Assembly (NCBI RefSeq): GCF_031202265.1
Contig: NZ_CP100604.1
Coordinates: 4,322,501-4,386,500, forward strand
Source: Bradyrhizobium sp. Ash2021
Lineage (GTDB): Bacteria > Pseudomonadota > Alphaproteobacteria > Rhizobiales > Xanthobacteraceae
Reading direction: 5' to 3'
Length of the DNA: 64,000 nt
The notes beneath the pieces were generated by a model, which did no database searches, was not told where the DNA came from, and worked only from the letters and a program-made list of their open reading frames with translations. The position numbers and the translations under genes were made by a program. This document shows, one piece after another, positions 55,301-64,000 of this stretch. Every line of letters begins with the position of its first letter. Position 1 is the stretch's first letter.

Positions 55301-58300
55301 TCACGAACACCCCGTCGTGCTCCCACACGTATCGCACTTCATGCAGGTGCCGTTCCGCACCAGCGTGAAGTTGCCGCATTCGCCGCACATCTCGCCTTCG
55401 TAGCCTTTTGCCTTGGCTTCGGCGCGACGCTCGGCCTTGCTGGGTGCTGTCTGGGCGGCGGCGCCGGCCTTGCTCCACTGCATCGCTTCCAGCTTTTCCG
55501 TCGGCGACAGATCGTGCTGGGTTTCCTGCTTCAGCGCGACCGCGCCTTCGAGGGTGTCGGTGACGCGGGCGCTTGGGCCGTGGGAGGCGATCGCGGTGAC
55601 GTTGCTGGAGGAGCGGGCGTCAGCGTCGCTGGCGCGCATCACCACCAGATTGTCGGTGCGCGAGCGGGTCAGGCCCTTCGACACATAGCGGGTCGAGTGC
55701 GACGGATCGGGCGACTTGCCTTCCTCGACGCCCTTGCCGAGCGCATCAAAGCTCGACTCGGTGGGATCGACATGGGCGAGGTCGAAGCGCGACATGTAGC
55801 TGACCGCAAGCTCGCGGAACACATAGTCGAGGATCGAGGTCGCGTATTTGATTGAGTCGTTGCCCTGCACGGGACCCGCGGGCTCGAAGCGGGTGAAGGT
55901 GAAGGCGTCGACATATTCTTCCAGCGGCACGCCATATTGCAGGCCGAGCGAGACCGCGATCGCGAAGTTGTTGATGAAGGAGCGAAGTGCCGCGCCTTCC
56001 TTGTGCATGTCGATGAAGATCTCGCCGATCCGGCCGTCGTCATATTCGCCGGTGCGGAGGTAGACCTTGTGGCCGCCGACGACTGCCTTCTGGGTGTAAC
56101 CCTTGCGGCGATCCGGCATCTTTTCGCGCTCGCGCATGACGACGATGCGCTCGACCAGTTTCTCGACGATCTTTTCCGAGACCTGCGCGGTGCGCGCCGC
56201 CATCGGCTTGTCGTAGAAGGTGTCGATCGCGTCGTCTTCCTCGTCGTCATCGCTGATCAGCTGCGAGTTCAAGGGTTGCGACAGCTTTGAGCCGTCGCGG
56301 TAGAGCGCGTTGGCCTTCAGCGCCAGCTTCCAGGACAGCAGGTAGGCGGATTTGCAATCCTCCACCGTGGCGTCGTTCGGCATGTTGATGGTTTTGGAGA
56401 TCGCGCCCGAGATGAACGGCTGCGACGCCGCCATCATCCGGATGTGGCTCTCGACCGAGAGATAGCGTTTGCCAATTTTGCCGCAGGGGTTGGCGCAGTC
56501 GAACACCGGATAGTGCTCGGCCTTCAGATGCGGCGCGCCTTCCACCGTCATCGCGCCGCAGATGTGCACGTTGGCGGCTTCGATCTCGCGTTTTGTAAAT
56601 CCGACCGCGGCGAGCAGATCGAAGCCGGGGGCTGCGATCGTCTCCGGCGCGAGGTTGAGGGTGTCGCGCAGAAAATCCTCGCCAAAGGTCCACTTGTTGA
56701 AGGCGAACTTGATGTCGAACGCGGTCGGCAGGGCAGCCTCAACCTTGGCCAGCGCTTCGTCCGTGAAGCCTTTTGCCTTCAGGGTGGAGACGTTGATGCC
56801 GGGAGCGTTGGAGAGCGAGCCGTGGCCGACGGCATAGGCTTCGATCTCCGCGATATCGCTTTCGCGATAGCCGAGCGTGCGCAGCGCCACGGGCACCGCC
56901 TGGTTGATGATCTTCCAATAGCCGCCGCCGGCGAGTTTTTTGAATTTTACCAGCGCGAAATCAGGCTCGATGCCGGTGGTGTCGCAATCCATCACGAGGC
57001 CGATGGTGCCGGTCGGCGCCACCACGGTGGTCTGCGCGTTGCGGTAGCCGTTGAGCTCGCCGAGTTCGAGCGCCTTGTCCCAGGCGGCCTTGGCGTGCTC
57101 AACGATGTCGGTCTGCGGCACGCTGGCATAATCCAGCGGCACCGGTGAGACGGCCAGCGCCTCATAGCCGCGGGATTCGCCGTGCGCCGCGCGGCGATGG
57201 TTGCGGATCACGCGCAGCATGTGCTGTGCGTTCTTCTTGTAGCCGGGGAAGGGGCCGAGCTCTTTCGCCATCTCGGCCGAGGTCGCATAGGCGACGCCGG
57301 TCATGATCGCGGTCAGGGCGCCGCACAGCGCGCGGCCTTCCTTTGAGTCGTAAGGAAGACCCATGGTCATCAACAGGCCGCCGATGTTCGCAAAGCCGAG
57401 GCCGAGCGTGCGGAACTCGTAGGAGAGTTCGGCGATCGCCTTCGACGGGAATTGCGCCATCATGACAGAGATTTCCAGCACGACGGTCCAGAGCCGGCAG
57501 AGATGCTCGTAGGACTCGACGTCGAAACGCTTGGTCGAGGTCGAGTAGAAGGTGATCAGATTGGCGGACGCCAGATTGCAGGCGGTGTCGTCCAGGAACA
57601 TGTATTCCGAGCACGGATTGGAGGCGCGGATATCGCCGGACGCCTTGCAGGTGTGCCAGTCGTTCATAGTGGTGTTGAAGTGCAGGCCGGGATCGGCCGA
57701 GGCCCAGGCGGCGTGGCCGATCTTTTCCCAGAGGTCGCGCGCCCTCAGCGTCTTCGTCACCTTCTTGTTGGTGCGGCCGATCAGATCCCAGGTCCCGTCG
57801 GTTTCCACCGCGCGCAGGAAATCATCCTTCAGCGAGACCGAGTTGTTGGAGTTCTGGCCGGAGACGGTGAGGTAGGCCTCCGAATCCCAGTCGGTGTCGT
57901 AGATCGGGAAATCGATCTCTTTGTAGCCCTGGCGGGCGAACTGGATGACGCGCTTGATCATGGCGTCGGTGACCAGCGCGCGGCGCGCCAGCTTGATCTC
58001 GCGGCGAAGCGCCGGGTTCTTTTCCGGGTCAAAACAGTCGTCGCCGCTTCCTTCGCAATTGACGCAGGCTTTCAGCACGGCCTTCAGGTGCTTCTGGTTC
58101 AGCTTGGAGCCGGTGACCAGCGCCGCAACCTTCTGCTCTTCCTTCACCTTCCAGTCGATGTAGGTCTCGATATCGGGATGATCGGCGTCGACCACGACCA
58201 TCTTGGCGGCGCGGCGCGTGGTGCCGCCCGACTTGATCGCGCCCGCGGCGCGGTCGCCGATCTTCAGAAAACTCATCAGGCCGGAGGAGCGGCCGCCGCC

Positions 58301-59038
58301 CGAGAGCTTTTCGCCTTCGCCGCGCAGGCGGGAAAAATTGGAGCCGGTGCCGGAGCCGTATTTGAACAGGCGCGCTTCACGCACCCAGAGGTCCATGATG
58401 CCGCCCTCGTTGACGAGGTCGTCGTCGACGCCCTGGATGAAGCAGGCGTGCGGCTGCGGATGCTCGTAAGAGGACTTCGACTTGGTCAGCTTGCCGGTCT
58501 TCCAGTCGACATAGTAGTGGCCCTGGCCGGGGCCATCGATGCCGTAGGCCCAGTGCAGGCCGGTGTTGAACCACTGCGGCGAATTCGGCGCGACCATCTG
58601 CTTGGCGAGCATGAAGCGCAGCTCGTCGTAGAACGCCTGCGCGTCGTCCTCCGAAGAGAAGTAGCTGCCCTTCCAGCCCCAATAGGTCCAGCAGCCGGCG
58701 AGGCGATCGAACACCTGCTTTGCCGAGAGTTCGCTGACATAGCGCTCGTTCTCGGGCAGGGAAGCCAGCGCCTCGGTGTCGGGCACCGAGCGCCACAGCC
58801 ACGACGGCACGGTCTCTTCCTCGACCTTCTTCAGGCGCGCGGCGACGCCCGCTTTACGAAAATACTTCTGGGCCAGCACGTCGGAGGCGACCTGCGACCA
58901 GAACTGGGGAACCTCGACATTTTCGAGACGGAACACGATCGAGCCATCGGGATTGCGGATCTCCGATGTCGTCAATCTGAAATCAATCCCTGCGTAGGGT
59001 GACTGTCCCTGAGTGGTGTTGCGTCGTTCGATTCGCAT
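55301..59038 (-). CDS. nrdJ: Adenosylcobalamin-dependent ribonucleoside-diphosphate reductase (class II)
   Basis: 1245 residues, the long rhizobial form. Landmarks are A-P-N-S-P-Q-W-F-N near 150, N-P-C-S-E-Y near 498 with an active-site Cys, the glycyl-type region A-P-T-G-T-I-G-L-V near 694 that binds substrate phosphates, and the C-terminal zinc ribbon C-G-E-C-G-N-F near 1219 followed by C-M-K-C and C-G-S-T-T-G-C. It reduces ribonucleotides to deoxyribonucleotides with B12 as radical source, so it works with or without oxygen. ATG 59038 is used. The leader is long (about 450 bp to a putative NrdR box). It shares the terminator at 55180. Confidence 0.96.
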   Translation of the reverse strand: MRIERRNTTQGQSPYAGIDFRLTTSEIRNPDGSIVFRLENVEVPQFWSQVASDVLAQKYFRKAGVAARLKKVEEETVPSWLWRSVPDTEALASLPENERYVSELSAKQVFDRLAGCWTYWGWKGSYFSSEDDAQAFYDELRFMLAKQMVAPNSPQWFNTGLHWAYGIDGPGQGHYYVDWKTGKLTKSKSSYEHPQPHACFIQGVDDDLVNEGGIMDLWVREARLFKYGSGTGSNFSRLRGEGEKLSGGGRSSGLMSFLKIGDRAAGAIKSGGTTRRAAKMVVVDADHPDIETYIDWKVKEEQKVAALVTGSKLNQKHLKAVLKACVNCEGSGDDCFDPEKNPALRREIKLARRALVTDAMIKRVIQFARQGYKEIDFPIYDTDWDSEAYLTVSGQNSNNSVSLKDDFLRAVETDGTWDLIGRTNKKVTKTLRARDLWEKIGHAAWASADPGLHFNTTMNDWHTCKASGDIRASNPCSEYMFLDDTACNLASANLITFYSTSTKRFDVESYEHLCRLWTVVLEISVMMAQFPSKAIAELSYEFRTLGLGFANIGGLLMTMGLPYDSKEGRALCGALTAIMTGVAYATSAEMAKELGPFPGYKKNAQHMLRVIRNHRRAAHGESRGYEALAVSPVPLDYASVPQTDIVEHAKAAWDKALELGELNGYRNAQTTVVAPTGTIGLVMDCDTTGIEPDFALVKFKKLAGGGYWKIINQAVPVALRTLGYRESDIAEIEAYAVGHGSLSNAPGINVSTLKAKGFTDEALAKVEAALPTAFDIKFAFNKWTFGEDFLRDTLNLAPETIAAPGFDLLAAVGFTKREIEAANVHICGAMTVEGAPHLKAEHYPVFDCANPCGKIGKRYLSVESHIRMMAASQPFISGAISKTINMPNDATVEDCKSAYLLSWKLALKANALYRDGSKLSQPLNSQLISDDDEEDDAIDTFYDKPMAARTAQVSEKIVEKLVERIVVMREREKMPDRRKGYTQKAVVGGHKVYLRTGEYDDGRIGEIFIDMHKEGAALRSFINNFAIAVSLGLQYGVPLEEYVDAFTFTRFEPAGPVQGNDSIKYATSILDYVFRELAVSYMSRFDLAHVDPTESSFDALGKGVEEGKSPDPSHSTRYVSKGLTRSRTDNLVVMRASDADARSSSNVTAIASHGPSARVTDTLEGAVALKQETQHDLSPTEKLEAMQWSKAGAAAQTAPSKAERRAEAKAKGYEGEMCGECGNFTLVRNGTCMKCDTCGSTTGCS

Positions 59039-59188
59039 GGTCGTGCCCCGTCTTCTTTGACCGGACCGCTCTACCGCGGCGCCGGATGTTATTCCTTGAG
59101 CGGACTCCCAGACCACGGCTGGCGTGCAACCCTGGTCTCTCTATCCGCAGCTCAACCGGTGAACCCGGCCTCTGTTTCTCTGGCGCCT

Positions 59189-59231
59189 CATGCAGGTGCC
59201 GTTACGCACCGGCGTGAGGTTGCCGTATTCA
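59189..59231 (-). repeat. Copy of the nrdJ C-terminal coding segment in its own leader
   Basis: These 43 bp match 55339-55381 inside nrdJ with four mismatches and the same orientation. On the minus strand they read E-Y-G-N-L-T-P-V-R-N-G-T-C-M, against [14 protein letters not shown] in the enzyme. The similarity does not extend far on either side. Confidence 0.8.
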
Positions 59232-59309
59232 ACGCCCCAACGCGCCGCTTTGGCACGTCACTCCGACACTCCAGCTGAGCCGATTCCGGCTCATTATTAG
59301 CGCCCCAAA

Positions 59310-59327
59310 GCCCCCAAATTTGGGGGC
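59310..59327. promoter_or_regulatory. Perfect 18-bp palindrome in the nrdJ leader
   Basis: GCCCCCAAATTTGGGGGC is its own complement. It lies 270 bp before the nrdJ start. With a T-poor flank it is not an obvious terminator; an operator or hairpin is possible. Confidence 0.4.
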
Positions 59328-59488
59328 AGAAAAGCCTCACCCGCTGCCTTCGCTGGCCGACGGAGTGGTCATTTCGGAACCCTTTTGGGAGCGACCGGCG
59401 GGGACCCAAACACACTCGCGCCGAACAGGAAGAAAACTAGGCCAACTCCGTTGCGCCCGTCAAGAACTAGTACGAGTTCCTGAATCAA

Positions 59489-59504
59489 ATACTAAATATG
59501 GTGG
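59489..59504. promoter_or_regulatory. Possible NrdR box upstream of nrdJ
   Basis: ATACTAAATATGGTGG agrees with the NrdR consensus ACACWATATATWGTGT at about 12 of 16 positions. NrdR represses RNR genes in most bacteria, usually through two boxes at a helical-turn spacing; a clear second box was not found. Confidence 0.35.
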
Positions 59505-59779
59505 AAAGGTTGGGAAAACAGGGGGCATCGCGCCCTTGTGATGGGTCCAAGTATCAGTGAGTCCTCAGGGATTCCCAAGGGAAAAAAATTACGCACAGGC
59601 TGTGGAGCGAGACTGCGCCCGCTGTTCACAGGCGAACTATTTATTCGCGGTTTGGGATTGCACTTCCAAGACTCACGTAAGGCTACGGGGACGTCCGGGC
59701 TGGCATGTCCGCGCGCCCGTGGTCGAAGGCCGCGATAAGGGGGAAGGTGAGGGGTGATTCCACCCCATTGCCGGGCTCC

Positions 59780-60676
59780 ATGACAGAATCAAAACCGACG
59801 GCGCGGGCGCGCATCGCACCCGCGGGCTTGATGTTCCTCGCCATCACCTCGGTGGGCTGGGGTTTCAACTGGCCAGTAACAAAGTACCTTTTGAGCGAGC
59901 TGCCGCCGCTGACCTTGCGCGGCCTGACCGGCGTGATCGGTGCGTGCCTGTTGGCCGCGCTGGCGCTGGCGCGCGGCCAGAGCCTGCAAGTTCCGCGCAG
60001 GCTGTGGCCGCGCCTGATGCTGGCGGCGCTGCTCAACGTGACCGGCTGGATGGTGCTGATGGGGCTGGCGCTGCTCTGGCTGCCGGCCAGCGAGGCCGCG
60101 CTGATCGCCTACACGATGCCGGTCTGGGCCTCGATGCTGGCCTGGCCGGTGCTCGGCGAGCGTCCGACCTTGTTGCGGACATTCGCGCTGCTGATGGCGT
60201 TTGCGGGCCTCGCCGCCATCATGGGCGGCAACGGCCTCACCGCCAGTGCCGCCAAGCTGCCGGGGATCATCATGGCGCTCACCGGGGCGATCGGTTTTGC
60301 GCTCGGCACGGTGCTGGCCAAGAAACTGCCGTTGCAGCTGGCGCCGATCCCGGCCGCCGCCTGGCAGATCGGGCTCGGTTGTTTTCCGGTGGCGGTTGCC
60401 GGGCTCCTGATCGAGACCACGCATCTGGACAAGGTTTCGCCACTCGGCTGGTGGCTGCTGGTCTATTCGATCGTGATCCAGTTCTGCATCGCCTATGTCA
60501 GCTGGTTTGCCGCGCTGGCACGCCTGCCGGCATCGGTGGCGGCGATCGGCACCATGGCCGTGCCCGTGATCGGCGTCGTCGCTTCGGCATTGGCACTGCA
60601 CGAGCCGCTCGGCGCGACCCAGATCATCGCGCTGATGTGCACGCTCGCCGGCGTCGTGCTGGCGACAAGGTCGTGA
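59780..60676 (+). CDS. EamA/DMT-family transporter, second copy
   Basis: 298 residues and ten hydrophobic segments in two EamA repeats. A-I-T-S-V-G-W-G-F-N-W-P near residue 21 is the typical first helix, L-P-P-L-T-L-R-G-L near 44, and the second repeat ends with H-E-P-L-G-A-T-Q-I-I-A near 275. It is a drug/metabolite exporter of unknown substrate, different from the protein at 41464. ATG 59780 is used rather than the ATG at 59705, which would add 25 polar residues. Confidence 0.9.
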   Translation: MTESKPTARARIAPAGLMFLAITSVGWGFNWPVTKYLLSELPPLTLRGLTGVIGACLLAALALARGQSLQVPRRLWPRLMLAALLNVTGWMVLMGLALLWLPASEAALIAYTMPVWASMLAWPVLGERPTLLRTFALLMAFAGLAAIMGGNGLTASAAKLPGIIMALTGAIGFALGTVLAKKLPLQLAPIPAAAWQIGLGCFPVAVAGLLIETTHLDKVSPLGWWLLVYSIVIQFCIAYVSWFAALARLPASVAAIGTMAVPVIGVVASALALHEPLGATQIIALMCTLAGVVLATRS

Positions 60677-60720
60677 TTAGGGGGCCACATGGTTCGAGAC
60701 GCGCGGCGTTGCCGCGCTCC

Positions 60721-60872
60721 TCACCATGAGGGTCTAATACCAGACCTCATCCTGAAAGGCTGTGAAGCTATCTCGGACCTCGTCCTGAGGAGCGGCGTCT
60801 TCGCCGCGTCTCGAAGCCTCATCCTGATGAGGAGCCCGCGCAAGCGGGCGTCTCGAAGGATGAAGCCACCGA
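60721..60872. repeat. Dispersed extragenic palindromic repeat (CTCGAAGGATG type), copy 2
   Basis: Three CTCATCCTGA-like blocks and two TCTCGAAG(C/G) blocks alternate here, including AGGAGCGGCGTCTTCGCCG and AGGAGCCCGCGCAAGCGGGC hairpins. It is a longer relative of the element at 41261, filling most of the space between convergent genes. Confidence 0.6.
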
Positions 60873-60883
60873 ACTGGAATGCG

Positions 60884-63130
60884 CTAGGCACCTTCGCCCT
60901 CGAGCGCGAGCCGCACCATCTTCGCCAAGCGCGATTTGCGATAAGGTTTTGTCAGCAGCAGCACGCCGGGGTCGAGGCGGCCGTGATGCACGATCGCGTT
61001 GTCGGTATAGCCCGAGGTATAAAGCACCTTAATGCCGGGCCGGCGCTTCGTCGTCTCGTCGGCCAACTGGCGGCCGGTCATGCCGCCGGGCATGATGACG
61101 TCGGTAAACAGCAGATCGAACGGCTGGCCGTTTTCGACCATGACCATCGCCGCACGGGCGTCCGCGGCGGTCACGGTCTTGTAGCCGAGGCTGCGCAACT
61201 GCGCCGCGACGAACTCGCGCACCAGCGTGTCGTCTTCCACCACCAGGATGGTCTCGGAGCCGCCCGACGACGGCGCGGCGGCGGGAGAAGTGGCCGCGGC
61301 CGTCCTGCGGGCCGGCGGCAAATACAGCTTGACCGTGGTGCCGTGGCCTTCCTCGCTATAGATCCGGATGTGGCCGCCCGACTGTTTGACGAAGCCGTAG
61401 ACCATGCTCATGCCGAGCCCGGAGCCCTTGCCGACTTCCTTGGTGGTGAAGAACGGCTCGAACACGCGCTCCTGCACCGCCTTCGACATCCCGCTGCCGG
61501 TGTCGCTGACCGCCAGCATCATATAGGGTCCGGGCAGCACTTCCGGATTGGCCGCCGCATAGGCCTGGTCCAGCACGACGTTCCGGGTCTCCAGCAACAG
61601 CTTGCCGCCATCGGGCATCGCATCGCGGGCGTTGATCGCCAGATTGAGCACGGAATTGGCCAGTTGCGACGGATCGATATGCGACGTGGTCTCTTCCGGC
61701 TCGAGGATCGAGTTGATTTCGATCTGCTCTCCCAACGTCGGACGCAGAAGTTTTGCCATATCGAGAACGGTGCCGTTGATATCGACATTGCGCGGTTGCA
61801 GCGGCTGGCGGCGGGCGAAGGCCAGCAGATGCTGGATCAGCTCCGAGCAGCGTTCCGCCGCCTGGTCGATCAGCTCGGCGGTCTTCTGCAGCGTCGGCAA
61901 GTTCTGAAGACCGGCGACCAGCGTCTCGGTGGTGCCGGTGATGACGGTCAGCATGTTGTTGAAGTCGTGCGCGACGCCGCCGGTCAGTTTGCCGATGGCG
62001 TCGAGTTTTTGCGACTGCTGCAGCTTGCGCTCGGTTTCGCGCGATGCGGAAATGTCGTGGTAGACCAGCGCCGCGCCGCTGATGGCGCCGGAAGCACTGC
62101 GCAACGGCCGTCCGCTGACGACGAGATGAAGCGCCGCGCGGCCGTCGGTCGGACGGATGACGATCTCCTGTTGCGCGAACGGTTCGCCGCGCAGCACCTG
62201 CGCCGAAGGCATTTCGTCCGCCGTCAGCTTGGTCACGCCATCGGCGCGGTAGGCGACGCTCAGCTGCCGCAGCTGATGGACCGTCATGCCGTCTCGGTAG
62301 CGAAGCATTTGCCGGGCGGCGGCATTGACGAGCAAAACCTCGCCTTTGGCGTTGATCACCAGCACGGCTTCCGCCACGCTGTTGAAGGTGTTTTGCAGCA
62401 CATCCGCCGAATGGCGCAGCTCCTCGTGGGCGGCGACCAGATGTTCGGTCCGCTCTGCAACGGCAGCTTCGAGGGTTTCGTTGGCGGCCTTGGTCACACT
62501 GAGCGAGTCCTGCAACTCGCGGCGCGAGCGGCGGCTTTCCAGGGTGAGGGCGGTCGTAAGGATCAGGATCAGCGCCACGCCGGCGAGATCGATCGCCAGC
62601 AGCACGCGCCCGGTGAGCTGGGATTCCGCGGAACGCACCGCAAGCAGCCTATCCTCCTCGGCAGCCAACCTGTCGAAATTGGTGCCGATCGCCGCCGTCG
62701 CCGCACGGCCTTCTCCCTTGGCCCGCAGCGCCGCCAATGCCGCGGTGTCGCCCGCCGCCAGCAGCCGCAGCACTTCGTTGCTGACGGCAAGCCGTTGGGC
62801 AACCAGTGTTTCGGTGTCCTTGAGCAGTCGGGTCTGAGCGGGATGATCCCTGGTTGCTTCGGCCAGCTCCGCGAACGCCGGTGTGATCCGGTCGCGGGAC
62901 TCATTGTATTCGTTCAAGAGATTGGGGTCGCCGTTGAGCGTAAAGCCGCGTGCGGCGCTCTCCGCGCCACGAACGCGCAACCGCAAATCCAGGATTTTCG
63001 TCAGCACCTCGAGCGTATGATTGACCGCAGCAGTGTCGTGCCGCGACTTGACGTCGAGACCGATCGAGGCGGCGCCGATGAGGAGGAGGATTGCGAGGCC
63101 GATTCCAAGGATAATACGCTGCGAAGGCAT
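60884..63130 (-). CDS. Hybrid sensor histidine kinase (CHASE3, PAS, HisKA, HATPase, receiver)
   Basis: 748 residues. A membrane helix (about 6-25) and a second (178-198) bracket a CHASE3-type periplasmic domain with R-G-A-E-S-A-A-R-G-F-T-L-N-G near 53. A PAS domain lies at about 245-360. The kinase has G-G-V-A-H-D-F-N-N-M-L near 384, N-A-R-D-A-M near 491 and D-T-G-S-G-M and G-L-G-M-S-M-V-Y near 538-568. A C-terminal receiver (about 630-745) has V-E-D-D, F-T-D-V-I-M-P-G-G and K-P-Y. It is the second gene of an operon, 9 nt behind the single-receiver gene at 63140. Confidence 0.93.
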   Translation of the reverse strand: MPSQRIILGIGLAILLLIGAASIGLDVKSRHDTAAVNHTLEVLTKILDLRLRVRGAESAARGFTLNGDPNLLNEYNESRDRITPAFAELAEATRDHPAQTRLLKDTETLVAQRLAVSNEVLRLLAAGDTAALAALRAKGEGRAATAAIGTNFDRLAAEEDRLLAVRSAESQLTGRVLLAIDLAGVALILILTTALTLESRRSRRELQDSLSVTKAANETLEAAVAERTEHLVAAHEELRHSADVLQNTFNSVAEAVLVINAKGEVLLVNAAARQMLRYRDGMTVHQLRQLSVAYRADGVTKLTADEMPSAQVLRGEPFAQQEIVIRPTDGRAALHLVVSGRPLRSASGAISGAALVYHDISASRETERKLQQSQKLDAIGKLTGGVAHDFNNMLTVITGTTETLVAGLQNLPTLQKTAELIDQAAERCSELIQHLLAFARRQPLQPRNVDINGTVLDMAKLLRPTLGEQIEINSILEPEETTSHIDPSQLANSVLNLAINARDAMPDGGKLLLETRNVVLDQAYAAANPEVLPGPYMMLAVSDTGSGMSKAVQERVFEPFFTTKEVGKGSGLGMSMVYGFVKQSGGHIRIYSEEGHGTTVKLYLPPARRTAAATSPAAAPSSGGSETILVVEDDTLVREFVAAQLRSLGYKTVTAADARAAMVMVENGQPFDLLFTDVIMPGGMTGRQLADETTKRRPGIKVLYTSGYTDNAIVHHGRLDPGVLLLTKPYRKSRLAKMVRLALEGEGA

Positions 63131-63139
63131 TGAGGCTTT

Positions 63140-63544
63140 TTATTTTTTGAGGCGAGCGGAGGAGGTCGGCCTGGTGAGGCATTGATTGATGGTGGTCAAC
63201 AGCGCGTTCGGCGTGAACGGCTTGCGCAGGCAGCATGCCGCGCCGAGTTCGATGGTCATGCGCAGGAAATCCGGCGCCCGTTCGGTATTGGCGAAGGCGT
63301 AGCCGGACATCGCAACGATCGGGACATCCGGCCTGCGCTCGTGAAACATCCGAATCGATTCGAATCCGCGCATGTGCGGCATGAAGACATCGATCAGCAT
63401 CACGTCGTATTCGGATGATTCGAGCGCGCGCATTCCCGCTTCACCGCCGTCGGCGACGGTGACCTCGAAACCCTGACGCTGAAGACAGACCTCGATGGCG
63501 ACACATACCATCGGGTCGTCATCGACCACGAGAACGCGCGGCAC
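63140..63544 (-). CDS. Single-domain response regulator
   Basis: 134 residues, one receiver domain only. V-L-V-V-D-D-D-P near 4 gives the acidic triad, L-I-D-V-F-M-P near 50 the phospho-acceptor Asp, V-A-M-S-G-Y near 77 the switch Ser, and R-K-P-F near 107 the Lys. It has no output domain, so it likely passes phosphate to another protein, as in a phosphorelay with the hybrid kinase 9 nt downstream. Confidence 0.92.
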   Translation of the reverse strand: MPRVLVVDDDPMVCVAIEVCLQRQGFEVTVADGGEAGMRALESSEYDVMLIDVFMPHMRGFESIRMFHERRPDVPIVAMSGYAFANTERAPDFLRMTIELGAACCLRKPFTPNALLTTINQCLTRPTSSARLKK

Positions 63545-63961
63545 GATCGATCCTTTTTTTGGTTGCGGTCAGGCGATTCGCACCGCGGCCCATGGCGTGA
63601 TTAAGGCGGAACAGCGACGGGGCGTCTGTATCGTAGAGTGCATATAAGGTTTGCTTAGGAGCAAATTGGCACTGTGTGTCGGATTGAATGCAACTGCGCC
63701 ATTCGCGTTCGGATCCAGCCCCGCCATGTCTCCCGCCATCTCGATTGCCGTTCCAGCGGATCGCGCCCGGATATCGCCGCTCGGAAAAGTGGGTGCCGGT
63801 TTTCCCTCGCAACAAACGCAAAGCGTTTGCGCGGAGATCATGCTCAAACGAAAAGATAGAGCGGGATAACGACTCGAAGAAACGTCATCGCGTTCTTCCT
63901 GACGCAAAAAGGACGGCGCATCAGATGCGCCGCCTTTTGAATTCACGAAGTCCGGATGCCG
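63545..63961. other. 417-bp gene-free region with a dispersed repeat and a terminator
   Basis: About 63771-63880 (CGGAAAAGTGGGTGCCGGTTTTCC, shown here in parts, then CGCAAAGCGTTTGCG and GATCATGCTCAAACG) is a repeat type I recognise from intergenic DNA of Bradyrhizobium. No coding frame is convincing. The response regulator promoter should lie in the left half. Confidence 0.5.
63907..63938. terminator. Bidirectional terminator hairpin
   Basis: AAAAGG-A-CGGCGCAT and ATGCGCCG-CCTTTT pair around CAG with one bulge, flanked by A- and T-runs. It follows the minus-strand gene entering from the window end. Confidence 0.75.
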
Positions 63962-64000
63962 TTACGGGCAGGGGTGCCGGTAACCGTCGTTGCCGAGATA
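63962..64000 (-). CDS. C-terminal end of a gene cut by the window edge
   Basis: On the minus strand the last bases read Y-L-G-N-D-G-Y-R-H-P-C-P then TAA at 63962. A terminator hairpin follows 24 nt later. The composition looks like the end of a small exported Cys-containing protein, but only 12 codons are visible. Confidence 0.4.
   Translation of the reverse strand, partial: YLGNDGYRHPCP

Larger units (their letters stand above)
59039..59779. other. 741-bp divergent region upstream of nrdJ and a DMT transporter gene
   Basis: No coding frame is convincing. It contains a copy of an nrdJ 3' coding segment (59189-59231), a perfect 18-bp palindrome (59310-59327) and a possible NrdR box (59489-59504). 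I found no B12-riboswitch core (the AGYCMGGAGACC box) on the minus strand. The region near 59440-59540 is AT-richer and likely holds the nrdJ promoter. Confidence 0.5.

Noticed and set aside
59039..59540. Cobalamin riboswitch in the nrdJ leader
   Set aside because: Many B12-dependent genes have one, but the minus strand shows no B12 box or the surrounding stems.
1..64000. CRISPR arrays, rRNA operons, prophage modules
   Set aside because: No regularly spaced direct repeats, no rRNA-like sequence and no structural phage genes were seen in the window.

Overview
The window reads as chromosomal DNA of a Bradyrhizobium-type alphaproteobacterium (Bradyrhizobiaceae). This rests on high GC, a eukaryote-type glutamine synthetase II gene with a sigma-54 promoter and a divergent DUF2735 gene, a B12-dependent ribonucleotide reductase, GapR, PsiF, DUF2336 and DUF6894 families, and several extragenic repeats I recognise from Bradyrhizobium and Rhodopseudomonas. 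No rRNA, tRNA, CRISPR array or prophage was found. Assignments come from reading the sequence and from memory of protein families; no database was searched.

Layout. 1-6.7 kb: partial AraC-type regulator, GNAT, small conserved proteins, a DUF2161 nuclease-fold protein, a single-domain GrlR-like protein, a RelE/ParE-type toxin-antitoxin pair, an SDR, an SGNH hydrolase, a tyrosine phosphatase and an MliC-like exported protein. 6.7-11 kb: DUF2735/glnII divergent pair, then a collinear set of a two-domain GrlR-like protein, a ModA-like protein and a Sel1-repeat protein. 11.05-12.57 kb: an IS5-type insertion sequence that has cut the 3' end off a small gene; the gene can be rebuilt exactly across the 6-bp target duplication. 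13-18.3 kb: multicopper oxidase, ABC-F ATPase, metallo-beta-lactamase-fold hydrolase. 18.3-21.3 kb: a minus-strand five-gene cluster (DUF2336, PilZ, two small proteins, HD-GYP) that looks like a cyclic-di-GMP signalling operon. 21.6-33.4 kb: AraC regulator, PsiF protein, nitroreductase, DUF2778 transpeptidase-like protein, acyl-CoA dehydrogenase, chemotaxis receptor, FMN reductase, SDR, RlpA lipoprotein and several small proteins.

33.4-48.5 kb: a duplicated two-gene module (a small exported QEPG protein convergent with a bitopic coiled-coil protein) occurs at 34.5-35.8 and 45.8-47.1 kb. Between the copies are an MbtH-like protein without an NRPS, DUF1993, DUF2066, a zinc-ribbon class III nucleotide cyclase, a cupin, pyridoxal kinase, a DMT transporter, a second (chimeric, orphan) RelE-like toxin and a MASE4 histidine kinase. 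48.8-50.2 kb: an intact IS256-family element with 9-bp target duplications, just upstream of a c-type cytochrome-like gene. 50.7-53.5 kb is dense in extragenic palindromes, one of which truncates a cyclase-fold gene; it also carries a divergent HxlR/SDR pair and gapR. 53.8-64 kb: acyl desaturase followed by an overlooked coding fragment, nrdJ with a long leader that contains a copy of its own C-terminal coding segment, a DMT transporter, and a response regulator/hybrid histidine kinase operon.

Most of the window is ordinary housekeeping, stress and signalling content. The more unusual items are the duplicated QEPG/coiled-coil module, the GrlR-like genes, the nrdJ segment duplication, the two IS insertions with readable histories, the chimeric toxin and the repeat-truncated cyclase-like gene. 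I did not find a complete system that I could call new with confidence.
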